Source: an uncultured Clostridia bacterium
Lineage (GTDB): Bacteria; Bacillota; Clostridia; TANB77; UBA1234
Assembly (NCBI GenBank): GCA_934132775.1
Contig: CAKPAA010000016.1
Span: 1-41,243, forward strand
DNA length: 41,243 bases
Direction of reading: 5' to 3'
A program made the translations under genes and the position numbers. Every line of letters starts with the position of its first letter. Position 1 is the stretch's first letter. Under the pieces are notes generated by a model that did no database searches, was not told the DNA's origin, and saw only the letters and a list, made by a program, of their open reading frames with translations. Below, one piece after another: positions 1 to 7,747 of this stretch.

Positions 1-234
1 AGTAATTTGCGAACCCTTTGCAAGCATTGCACCTTTAACTTCTATCATCTTCTCATTTATAGCCTGTTCAACCTCACTAATATTAGACACAAACTTAGAA
101 TAATTCGCCTTTCCAATAGTACTTGTCGAACTGTTAAAAGCAATCGCTGCCAAAATAATTATTACAATAATAGTAATAACCAACGCAATAAGTGAAATAC
201 CACGTTCATTACATCTTAATTTCAAATCCCTCAT
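1..234 (-). CDS. Pilin-like N-terminus, truncated by window edge
   Basis: Seventy-eight codons are visible; the gene runs off the left edge. The start ATG lies behind a clear ribosome site (GGAGGAATTTCAAA). The product begins with a short basic leader ending in G, then ISLIALVITIIVIIILAAI, the layout of a class III (type IV pilin/pseudopilin) signal peptide with an uninterrupted hydrophobic helix. The usual Glu at position +5 is absent. Such proteins are normally cleaved after the Gly by a prepilin peptidase and assembled or exported by a type II/IV-like machine; none of that machinery is in this window. The first 240 bases are nearly identical to the start of the next gene (1559-1800), so this is a tandem paralogue. 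Its C-terminal domain is not visible; a DUF6273-type end like its neighbour is an inference. Confidence 0.8.
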   Translation of the reverse strand, partial: MRDLKLRCNERGISLIALVITIIVIIILAAIAFNSSTSTIGKANYSKFVSNISEVEQAINEKMIEVKGAMLAKGSQIT

Positions 235-271
235 TTTGAAATTCCTCCATTCTTTGTATTTGTTAAAGGTA

Positions 272-1792
272 TTACTTAATATTCCAAGCTGCTGATGCAG
301 AACCATCAGTTGAAATGTTTGAAATATCTAATAAATTGGCTGATATACAAATTACAGGACGAAGGCCCCACGAAGGTACGTTCACGTAGCCAGTCGAAAC
401 AACTGAGACGTCCCCGCCGACATAGGTAGCATAAGCCGTTCGTAATCCATAGCGAGTATTGGCATACTCAGAGCTCAAGGCGACATACGGCGAAGCGAGC
501 CAGCCTCTATTCGTGTCATCTCCTTTTAGTATATCACAAATAATCGCATTGGTATCACTTGGAGTGTACCAGTACATTGTTTGTGTAATTAACACAGGTT
601 CCTCTTTTGACTTCAATTCAATATAATCTGTTTCACTTGTCGATTGATGCGTTACTCCGTTTTTATCATCCCAATTGTAGAATCTTGGATATTCTACTCC
701 ACTTGCCAAACTTGCTGTATGTTTCTTAGCTGTGTATGTGTGTCCACCTGCTAATACATCTTTCAAATCACTATCTGCTGTGTCGGCTGAATACCAAGCC
801 CATCTTGTTAAATTTGTTGATGGAATGTAATCACAAGCAGTATTCAAATCTTCTATTGTCATACTTCTTGCTACTATTCCCTTTTCTGCATTTGAATATA
901 ATGATTCGCATAATCTGTGTAACTCACTAACTCCATTAAAATAAGCAGTTGCACCTTTTAAAGTAACTTTATTTACGTATCCATTAGTTGTTAGCATTAT
1001 TTTACCTGTACTTTTGTCGATACTCAAAATTCTCCAATTAGCAGTTGCATCTGTTGATAATACTTGTTTAGTATAGCCTGTCTTAGTTGGGTCTGTCTCA
1101 ACATTCTGCACTGCTATTGGCTCATAATTAACATAGTCACCAACTTTTATTTTACTCGTTATTTCTTCAAACTCTTTCTTAGATAAACCACCGTCTAATA
1201 GCTCTCTATTTTCAATTTTACTATTTCCATCTATTTGCAACTTAAACGTTGTGCTAGCAACCGTTATATCAATATCTCCTGAACTTGAAACAAGCGAACT
1301 ATCCACAAACTCTTTATCCCTTATATTATATGCATTCTCACTTGGGTATGGTGGCCAAATAAACACCTTACCATTCTTAGTTACAGCATACTTAACCTCA
1401 ACATTGGTCTCACTTGGAGTATTCACTCTCATTACTGGTAATTTAATACCAATATCTGCACTTTTATCAATTATTGTATAATCAGGAGTTCTACTCTCAA
1501 CAACAAAATCTTCATCTGTTTTTCCACCTTTAGCTACATAATTAAACGCCTGTCCATCAGTAATTTGCGAACCCTTTGCAAGCATTGCACCTTTAACTTC
1601 TATCATCTTCTCATTTATAGCCTGTTCAACCTCACTAATATTAGACACAAACTTCGAATAATTCGCCTTTCCAATAGTACTTGTCGAACTGTTAAAAGCA
1701 ATCGCTGCCAAAATAATTATTACTATAATTGTAATAACCAATGCAATAAGTGAAATACCACATTCATTATTTTTTAATTTCAAATCCCCCAT
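272..1792 (-). CDS. Pilin-like surface protein with C-terminal DUF6273-type domain
   Basis: Product of 506 residues. Residues 1-35 form a class III-like signal peptide (GISLIALVITIIVIIILAAI); 35-90 look like a pilin helix; the rest is a large presumably extracellular domain ending in the DUF6273-type pattern GWLASP...GLRPVICI. The longer frame could start at 1891, but I place the start at 1792 because it has an AAGGGGAATTTCAAA ribosome site and matches the start of the upstream paralogue base for base. DUF6273 is uncharacterised; its W-A-S...G-R-P signature resembles the FGE/C-type lectin fold, which is my inference. Residues ~426-478 use GC-rich codons (GCC, GTC, CGC, TCG, GGC) unlike the AT-rich codons around them, as expected of a templated variable cassette. 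Function unknown; a cell-surface binding or adhesion role is plausible. Confidence 0.8.
   Translation of the reverse strand: MGDLKLKNNECGISLIALVITIIVIIILAAIAFNSSTSTIGKANYSKFVSNISEVEQAINEKMIEVKGAMLAKGSQITDGQAFNYVAKGGKTDEDFVVESRTPDYTIIDKSADIGIKLPVMRVNTPSETNVEVKYAVTKNGKVFIWPPYPSENAYNIRDKEFVDSSLVSSSGDIDITVASTTFKLQIDGNSKIENRELLDGGLSKKEFEEITSKIKVGDYVNYEPIAVQNVETDPTKTGYTKQVLSTDATANWRILSIDKSTGKIMLTTNGYVNKVTLKGATAYFNGVSELHRLCESLYSNAEKGIVARSMTIEDLNTACDYIPSTNLTRWAWYSADTADSDLKDVLAGGHTYTAKKHTASLASGVEYPRFYNWDDKNGVTHQSTSETDYIELKSKEEPVLITQTMYWYTPSDTNAIICDILKGDDTNRGWLASPYVALSSEYANTRYGLRTAYATYVGGDVSVVSTGYVNVPSWGLRPVICISANLLDISNISTDGSASAAWNIK
361..516 (-). other. GC-discordant C-terminal segment, possible hypervariable cassette
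   Basis: Within an AT-rich gene this stretch abruptly switches to GC-rich codons and to a composition dominated by Y, S, A, G, T, V, N and D between fixed W, R and G residues. It sits just before the conserved GLRP end of the domain, where diversity-generating retroelements (DGRs) place their variable repeat. No template repeat and no DGR-type reverse transcriptase is in the window, so this is a hypothesis from composition and position only. Confidence 0.4.
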
Positions 1793-1800
1793 TTTGAAAT
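1559..1800 (-). repeat. Second copy of the pilin-leader repeat (other copy at 1-240)
   Basis: Positions 1559-1800 and 1-240 match almost base for base, including the leader, the helix and part of the ribosome site, with only a handful of differences (for example around 1760-1800). Such identity between adjacent paralogues implies recent duplication or gene conversion and gives a ready substrate for recombination between the two surface genes. Confidence 0.9.
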
Positions 1801-2090
1801 TCCCCTTCCTTATGTATTTTGTCAAAAAACTATCATTAGTAATTTCTTTACTTATACTATAATTGTTTCCATAAATGCCTGTATTAAACATAATGAATTA
1901 TAATACGATATTTATCAATTTAAATTTTATCAATCTTTTTAGTTATTGTAAATACATTTAAAGTCTAAATTTAGTTACTAACTCTTTTTTACTACTCTCC
2001 TACATCAATAAGCTTTAAACTAACACTTTCATAAATAGCAGCACTCTCTCAAACAAAACTTGCTTAAACCCAGCCACTATGTTCAAAGGA

Positions 2091-2163
2091 GTAAAAGTAT
2101 ATAGAATAAATTTTTTCGGCTCGGTTGGGTAGGTAGGAGAAAAAATTTTTCTATTACTTTTAC
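2091..2163. repeat. Long imperfect hairpin, copy 1
   Basis: The arm GTAAAAGTATATAGAATAAA followed by TTTTTTC pairs with GAAAAAATTTTTCTATTACT followed by TTTAC, around a loop containing GGCTCGGTTGGGTAGGTAGG. The same hairpin recurs at 2262-2335. It could be a small MITE-like element or a structured RNA; there is no clear terminator layout. Confidence 0.7.
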
Positions 2164-2261
2164 GACGTACTATGCCAATAAGCCTCAAACTAGCACTTTC
2201 ATAAACCTTAGTAACTCTCTTAAACAAAACTTGCTTAAACCTAGCCACTATGTTCAAAGGA

Positions 2262-2335
2262 GTAAAAGTATATAGAATAAATTTTTTCGGCTCGGTTTGG
2301 GTAGGTAGGAGAAAAAATTTTTCTATTACTTTTAC
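2262..2335. repeat. Long imperfect hairpin, copy 2
   Basis: Same arms and loop as the hairpin at 2091-2163, with one extra T in the loop. The near identity of arms and loop suggests recent tandem duplication of the whole unit. Confidence 0.7.
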
Positions 2336-2526
2336 GACGTACTATGCCAATAAGCCTTAAACTAGCGCAACACGAAAATCATAGTAACTAATCAAACATA
2401 GCTACTATCTAAAAAAGTAAAAATAACAAAATATATTTTTCCAAGCCAAAAAGACTAACCAAAACTCAGTCATTTATTCAAGTCTTATGCAAAACTCAAA
2501 TAAGTAACAAAACTTCAATTAGTCTC

Positions 2527-2719
2527 CTAACTATCTTCAATATAATTTATAAAAAATAAAATGCCAGCAAAAACACTTGCAACTCTTCCGGCACAAGCAC
2601 CAACACCATAAAACGCACTTTCATAAGAATCTGCTACCACATTTCTTTTATTTAAAAATTGGCTTGTGTGTGTGTGTGTGTGTGTGTACAGCCCCAACGG
2701 TTTCAAGTGTCTTGTTCAT
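2527..2719 (-). pseudogene. Small membrane ORF interrupted by CA repeat; candidate phase-variable gene
   Basis: An ATG at 2719 sits behind a strong ribosome site (GGAGGAGAAGTAAA), 30 bp after the stop of the HD-domain gene. The frame reads MNKTLETVGAV and then enters eleven CA units read as His-Thr repeats. With eleven units it stops at 2648-2650 after 19 codons. One CA more, or two fewer, would join it to a frame that continues to TAG at 2527, giving about 64 residues and ending with an Ala/Gly/Val-rich segment plus a hydrophobic stretch (ASVFAGILFFINYI). This is the layout of a slipped-strand contingency gene in the OFF state. A sequencing slip in the repeat or a dead gene would look the same. 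I do not recognise the protein family; its small hydrophobic C-terminus suggests a membrane peptide. Confidence 0.55.
2665..2686. repeat. Dinucleotide microsatellite, 11 x TG (CA on minus strand)
   Basis: Twenty-two bases of pure TG repeat, the only sizeable dinucleotide tract I noticed in the window. It lies inside the small minus-strand ORF directly after codon 11, so each change of one unit shifts its reading frame. Confidence 0.95.
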
Positions 2720-2749
2720 TTTACTTCTCCTCCTCTTTCGTTAATAATT

Positions 2750-3805
2750 CTAATCTTCGTAATCTATATAAAAATACAAATCCGTATCAGAATTTAGAAA
2801 AGTGCTTATTGCATCTTTGCACTCCTTAAACTCTTTCGATACCCTTGCAACATCTCCATTTTTCTTCCTTATCAAAACATCTGTATAAGTCAAATTCGAA
2901 ACTACCTTGTTGCATTTTTTATCTTCCTGTTCATTAAACTTAGTATAAACTTTTTTTAGCTCTGGCAAATAGCGCCATCTATCACTAATTCTTTTATCAT
3001 TGCAGCCAAGACCAATTTCCATTATTACCTTGTCACTATATGTATAAAGATCTTTGCGTGAGATAACTTCTCTTCTAAGCATTGCACCAAGTGTATCAGC
3101 TATAAATCTCATTGCAGCTTTTGCCTCATAAGACCTATATAGTTCGCCACACTCAATTCCTAATAAACAAAACTTCTTTCCAATTTCAGGAGTGTTAAAA
3201 CAAAATTCCGGTATGTTCTCTTCATTAGGAACTATTAGTAAATCATCATACATTTCAACAATTTCTTCTTCGCTGCACATATTATTCAAAAACATTGTAT
3301 GTAAAAAATATTCCAACGTGTGCGCACACAAGTACGGAACAACATTATATGCTATCGGATATCTTGTGTAATCGCACATATCTTCTATTGAAAAATTATT
3401 ATCCGTTAAATAATCAAATAACTTGTCAGATCCAACAATTGCTTCAAACACAGTAAGTGCATTTGCCTCTTTTTTATCATAATTTTTATTGTCCACTTGC
3501 TTTGTACTGTATGAAAATGCTGGCTCATCCATATCGTGCAACAATGCTGCTATTATCTGTTTCTTATTAGAAACAAAGTTATTTAAAATAAGTGCAACAC
3601 CAAGTGAATGGTCCAAGGTTGAATATTTGTAATTAAACGTTTTAAAGCCAGAACGTTCGGCTCCACCATTTTGATCTATTCCATCTAATCGTTTAACCTC
3701 TGATATTTCAAGTAGCCTCTTAATATCTTCTGGTATCTCTTTGCCTTCACTATATATATCATGCAACGTTTTTATCTTTTCTGTTCTATTCTCTAAGTAA
3801 TTCAA
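2750..3805 (-). CDS. HD-domain phosphohydrolase-like protein
   Basis: Product of 351 residues with HD-superfamily metal-binding motifs: a His in STLDHSLGVA (about residue 66), then HD in ALLHDMDEPAFS (about 89-90), and later helices with C/H residues. HD proteins are usually metal-dependent phosphohydrolases acting on nucleotides or related phosphates; the substrate here cannot be read from the sequence. The start is TTG, chosen because GAGGTG lies seven bases upstream. It is the fourth gene of a minus-strand run with uvrB, the antiporter and a CMP-kinase-like gene, and is followed 30 bp later by the CA-repeat ORF. Its neighbour being a nucleotide kinase fits a role in nucleotide metabolism, but that is inference. 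Confidence 0.8.
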   Translation of the reverse strand: MNYLENRTEKIKTLHDIYSEGKEIPEDIKRLLEISEVKRLDGIDQNGGAERSGFKTFNYKYSTLDHSLGVALILNNFVSNKKQIIAALLHDMDEPAFSYSTKQVDNKNYDKKEANALTVFEAIVGSDKLFDYLTDNNFSIEDMCDYTRYPIAYNVVPYLCAHTLEYFLHTMFLNNMCSEEEIVEMYDDLLIVPNEENIPEFCFNTPEIGKKFCLLGIECGELYRSYEAKAAMRFIADTLGAMLRREVISRKDLYTYSDKVIMEIGLGCNDKRISDRWRYLPELKKVYTKFNEQEDKKCNKVVSNLTYTDVLIRKKNGDVARVSKEFKECKDAISTFLNSDTDLYFYIDYED

Positions 3806-3901
3806 CCTGTATCACCTCACTTCCCTAATGCAAGTAAATCACTTTATCTTTACCCTCATATAAAAGATTTTTACAAATTTTTTATTCAAATTATTCGTCA
3901 A

Positions 3902-4459
3902 TTATGATTGAAGCCAATTATTATATGCTTCAATTATCTTACTGTTAACTTCCTCAGGTGTAAGATTTGTCGTGTATAATACAAAATCATAATTAGACAT
4001 ATCATCTTTTCTGACGCCATAAAGATTATAATATCTCTCATTTTCTAAATTAAATCTCTTTATTAAATCAGCTTTTTGCTCTTCAATTGTCTTAAAATTT
4101 TCTGTCTTTTTTCTGTCTGGATCATTGTATGCTCTTTTGGCTGCTTCGTCAATATCCACTCTCAAATATACCTTGAATGAATCTGGAACAGCATACCAAC
4201 CAAGCCTAGCATCTATTATTAAATTTTCTCTATTTTCAGCATATTCTTTTGCGCTTTGTTCTATCTGTCTATCTATTTCTGGATGGTCTTCAACATATAC
4301 ATTAAATTCTGTGACGCTCATACCTTTTTCAGCAGCAAGCTTTCTAAAATATTCGCCATTCCTATATATTTCATATCCTAGTGTTTCCTGCATAAGCTTT
4401 GTAACTGTAGTTTTCCCACTACTTAAATCTCCTGCTATACTAATTATTTTTTTCTTCAT
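3902..4459 (-). CDS. Cytidylate kinase-like nucleoside monophosphate kinase
   Basis: Product of 185 residues. The N-terminus MKKKIISIAGDLSSGKTT carries the P-loop (GDLSSGKTT), followed by YRNGEYFRKLAAEKGM, the acceptor-binding pattern of short (archaeal-type) CMP kinases, and a DPDRKKTENF lid-like stretch. Family members transfer phosphate from ATP to CMP or dCMP in the cytosol. A longer frame extends to 4516, but I start at 4459 because AAAGGAG lies just upstream and the P-loop then falls at the normal distance from the N-terminus. It begins 28 bp after the antiporter stop. It differs from the larger bacterial Cmk, so the exact substrate is uncertain. Confidence 0.75.
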   Translation of the reverse strand: MKKKIISIAGDLSSGKTTVTKLMQETLGYEIYRNGEYFRKLAAEKGMSVTEFNVYVEDHPEIDRQIEQSAKEYAENRENLIIDARLGWYAVPDSFKVYLRVDIDEAAKRAYNDPDRKKTENFKTIEEQKADLIKRFNLENERYYNLYGVRKDDMSNYDFVLYTTNLTPEEVNSKIIEAYNNWLQS

Positions 4460-4487
4460 TTCAAAGCTCCTTTCAAAAGCAAAAGCA

Positions 4488-5477
4488 TCATCCTCTAACA
4501 ATAACATAAATTGCATACATCACGTAAATCGCAAGTAGGCAAAATCCCTCGCCTCGACCTAATTCATACTTTTTACCACCTTTTGCATGCAAAACTAATA
4601 TAATTGTCATCAAAAAAAATGTAAGTGCATCAATAACAAGCGAATCCATCTGCAATGGAATTGGGCTTATTGTTGCAGCAGTACCAAGCACAAACAATAT
4701 ATTAAACATATTACTTCCAATTAAATTTCCAACAGCTATATCTTGCTTTCCTTTTTTTATTGCAGTAATCGAAGTAAAAATTTCAGGAAGTGATGTCCCA
4801 ACAGCAACAACCAATATTGCTATAAAAGTTTCAGATATTCCAAGCATCTCTGCAATTTTCTCCACTGCATCAACAGAAGCATTTGCACCAATAAACACCA
4901 TAGTAAGCCCAAGTAACATTAAAAATATATTTTTAGTAAGTGTATCAATATCTTTAAGTTTCAACTTAACTTCTTCATTTTTAGCTTTTCGTTCATTCCA
5001 TATATCTAGCCAAGAATATAGTGTGTAATACATAAAGACTGCAAAAAGTGATAACAAGATTAAACCATCTGTTCTAGACAATATATTTACAGAATCTCCA
5101 GAAATCCACTTATCTGCCATTAAAATCATAAGCACAAACGCTGTAAGCACTGACATATACATATCTTTTCTTACAGTCTCTTTTTTAAACTGTATAGGCT
5201 TTATGATTGCAATAACAGCAAGTATAGCACAAATATTAAAAAGGTTAGTACCTAAAATATTTCCAAGTGCAATTTCATTACTACCAGCTTGTGCACTTGT
5301 TAGTGCAACTATAAGTTCTGGCAAACTTGTACCAAACGACACTATTGTAAAACCAAGTAAAAGTTCATTTATTTTTAACGTCTTACCAATTGCAGAGCCA
5401 GCATCAACAAAGAAATCCGACCCTTTAATCAAAAGTAAAATTCCAACCGCAAGTAATAAAATTTGCCCAAATAACAT
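4488..5477 (-). CDS. CaCA-family calcium/sodium antiporter (YrbG-like)
   Basis: Product of 329 residues with about ten hydrophobic helices in two inverted halves. Each half has the alpha-repeat signature: GTSLPELIVAL with GNILGTNLFN in the first (about residues 49-82) and GTSLPEIFTSI with GNLIGSNMFN in the second. These acidic and polar residues form the ion-binding sites in the family, which exchanges Ca2+ (or other cations) for Na+ or H+ across the cytoplasmic membrane. The two halves are joined by a charged cytosolic loop (NERKAKNEEVKLK). Length is normal for bacterial YrbG-type proteins. It follows uvrB by 69 bp on the same strand. Confidence 0.92.
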   Translation of the reverse strand: MLFGQILLLAVGILLLIKGSDFFVDAGSAIGKTLKINELLLGFTIVSFGTSLPELIVALTSAQAGSNEIALGNILGTNLFNICAILAVIAIIKPIQFKKETVRKDMYMSVLTAFVLMILMADKWISGDSVNILSRTDGLILLSLFAVFMYYTLYSWLDIWNERKAKNEEVKLKLKDIDTLTKNIFLMLLGLTMVFIGANASVDAVEKIAEMLGISETFIAILVVAVGTSLPEIFTSITAIKKGKQDIAVGNLIGSNMFNILFVLGTAATISPIPLQMDSLVIDALTFFLMTIILVLHAKGGKKYELGRGEGFCLLAIYVMYAIYVIVRG

Positions 5478-5546
5478 ATTGCTCCTCCTTGTTTCTCTTT
5501 TGTTTTCGTAAATATTATATATATTTTTTTATCACTTTACAACAAT

Positions 5547-7509
5547 TTATTCACTTTTCATATCCTCTATTTTTTTAATCTCATCTCTCAATTTAGCAGC
5601 CTCTTCAAATTCCATCTTTTCAGCATATTTAAGCATTTGAGTCGTAAGTTCATCTATAACATCATCGATTGTCTTGCCCTCTCCAATATCGTATTTTTCA
5701 GATTCTTCCTCAACATATGTTGCCTTTATATCATCTCTAATTTTCTTTTTAATTGACTGAGGAGTGATTCCATGTTCCTTATTATATTCCATTTGAATTT
5801 TTCTTCTTCTATTTGTTTCGGAAATAGCCTTCTCCATAGCACCAGTCAAACTATCTGCATACATTATAACCCTACCCTCAACATTTCTAGCAGCACGACC
5901 TATTGTTTGAATTAGAGAACGTTCACTTCTTAAAAAGCCCTCTTTATCTGCATCAAGAATTGCAACAAGCGAAACTTCTGGCAAGTCAAGGCCCTCTCTC
6001 AATAAGTTGATACCAACAAGCACGTCATATTTACCTTCACGCAATTCTTTTAAAATCTTTAATCTCTCCAAAGTGTCAATATCTGAATGCATATATGTTA
6101 CCTTAATATTTATATTTTTAAGGTAAGCAGTCAAATCTTCTGCCATTTTCTTAGTAAGAGTTGTAACTAGCACTCTTTCGCCTTTTTCAACAGTAATATT
6201 GATTTGTTCAATCAAATCATCAATTTGATTTTCAACTGGCTTAACATCAATTTTAGGGTCAAGAAGTCCTGTCGGTCTAATAATTTGTTCAACAACTCTA
6301 TTCTTAGAATGTTCCAACTCATACTCAGCAGGTGTTGCGCTAACAAACACAACTTGATTTATCCTCTGCTCCCATTCCTCAAATTTAAGAGGCCTATTAT
6401 CAAATGCAGATGGGAGCCTAAAACCATATTCAACAAGACTTTCTTTTCTAGCTCTATCTCCATTATACATAGCTCTAACTTGTGGCACTGTAGCATGAGA
6501 CTCATCTATCATAAGTAAAAAATCTTTTGGAAAGTAATCCATCAATGTATAAGGCGCACTGCCTGGAGCTCTGCCACTAATATGTCTTGAATAATTTTCA
6601 ATACCTTGGCAAAAGCCGGTTTCAAGCATCATTTCAATATCAAAATTTGTCCTTTGTTCAATTCTTTGAGCCTCAACAAGCTTATTTTGCTCTTTTAATT
6701 CTTTAACCCTCTCCTCTAACTCAACTTCAATAGATTTAACAGCCCTCTGCATTTTCTCTCTCGATGTTGCATAGTGCGAATTAGGGAAAATCAAAACGTG
6801 ATTCCTAATACCTATTCGGTGCCCTGTCAATGGATTTATTTCAGAAATCTTTTCAATTTCATCTCCAAAAAACTCAATTCGTATAGCCTTTTCATTTTCA
6901 TTAGAAGGATAAACTTCAACCGTATCACCTCTAACTCTAAATTTACCACGTTTAAAATCAATTTCATTTCTATCATATTGACGTTCTATCAACGTTTTTA
7001 AAAGCACATCTCTTTCTAATTTCATACCAGGTCTAAGCGAAATAGTAAGTCCACTATAATCATCAGGATCACCCAAGCCATAAATACACGACACACTCGC
7101 AATAATAATAACATCTTTTCTTTCAAACAAAGCAGCTGTGGCCGAGTGACGAAGCTTATCTATCTCTTCATTAACCGCCGAATCCTTTTCAATGTAGGTA
7201 TCAGTTTGAGGGATATATGCCTCCGGCTGATAATAATCATAATAAGATACAAAATATTCAACTGCGTTCTCTGGGAAGAACTCCTTGAACTCCGAATAAA
7301 GTTGTCCGAGCCAAAGTCTTGTTATGAGCTAATATAAGTGTTGGTTTGTTAACATTGGCAATAATATTAGCCATTGTAAAAGTTTTACCAGAACCCGTAA
7401 CACCTAGAAGTGTCTGATATTTCTTTCCTTCTTCAATTCCTTTACTTAAATATTCAATTGCCTGTGGTTGATCACCAGTAGGCTCAAAATTCGAATGTAA
7501 TTTAAACAT
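5547..7509 (-). pseudogene. uvrB: Excinuclease ABC subunit B, single frameshift near codon 67
   Basis: UvrB is the damage-verifying helicase-like subunit of UvrABC nucleotide excision repair. The N-terminus has GDQPQAI and the Walker A LGVTGSGKTF; after LAHNKTLA the frame shifts at about 7308, where one extra base (C in GCTCGGACAA) sends it to a stop. In the other frame the protein continues without gap (QLYSEF..., VSYYDYYQPEAYIPQTDTYI) to the beta-hairpin, helicase motifs (ESHATVPQVRAMY, VSATPA, GRAARN) and a C-terminal UVR motif (MEFEEAAKLRDEI). Removing one base restores about 653 residues, the normal length. All other motifs are intact, so this is either a very recent loss or a sequencing error. 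A TTG at 7130 inside the gene is not a real start. No LexA box is evident upstream. Confidence 0.9.
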
Positions 7510-7566
7510 ATTTACACTTCCTCATATCTTCATTATGATTACTTTCAACCAATTATTTATCCCTAA

Positions 7567-7626
7567 ATTCGTTCCTACAAATCAAATTTTTATTGATTAA
7601 ACTTGTTTTTTCCTTTTGGAACGAAT
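7567..7626. repeat. Nested inverted repeat upstream of uvrB
   Basis: ATTCGTTCC (7567-7575) pairs with GGAACGAAT (7618-7626), and inside it AATCAA pairs with TTGATT around a 7-nt loop. The structure lies 58 bp upstream of the uvrB start, in what would be its leader. No T-run follows, so it is not an obvious terminator; it may be a leader structure or operator. Confidence 0.5.
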
Positions 7627-7747
7627 AAAAGTCACAAATTTCAATATCTAAGATGAAAACGTTTACCTATCAAATTATCAAATACATAATCCTTAGATGC
7701 ACTTTTGGTAGCTTGTGTTTTAATCTTCTATGCCTAATTTTTAGACT

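Larger units (their letters stand above)
2000..2366. repeat. Tandem repeat, ~172-bp unit, two full copies and a decaying third
   Basis: The motif AATAAGC-T-AAACTA-C starts near 2008, 2176 and 2349, and the stretch AACAAAACTTGCTTAAAC followed by AGCCACTATGTTCAAAGG recurs 171 bp apart (2051 and 2222). Each full unit carries a long hairpin. Most of 1893-2526 is otherwise gene-free. An 80-codon open frame crosses the repeat but has no ribosome site and simply repeats itself, so I do not call it a gene. Confidence 0.85.

Noticed and set aside
2015..2257. 80-codon open frame on the minus strand
   Set aside because: It lies in the tandem repeat and reads the repeated sequence twice; it has no ribosome site and no protein-like composition.
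2000..2366. CRISPR array
   Set aside because: The unit is ~172 bp, only two to three copies, and the whole unit repeats instead of short repeats with unique spacers.
7510..7640. LexA box upstream of uvrB
   Set aside because: GAACGAAT occurs, but no matching GTTC half-site at the right spacing; the GGAACG copies belong to the hairpin.
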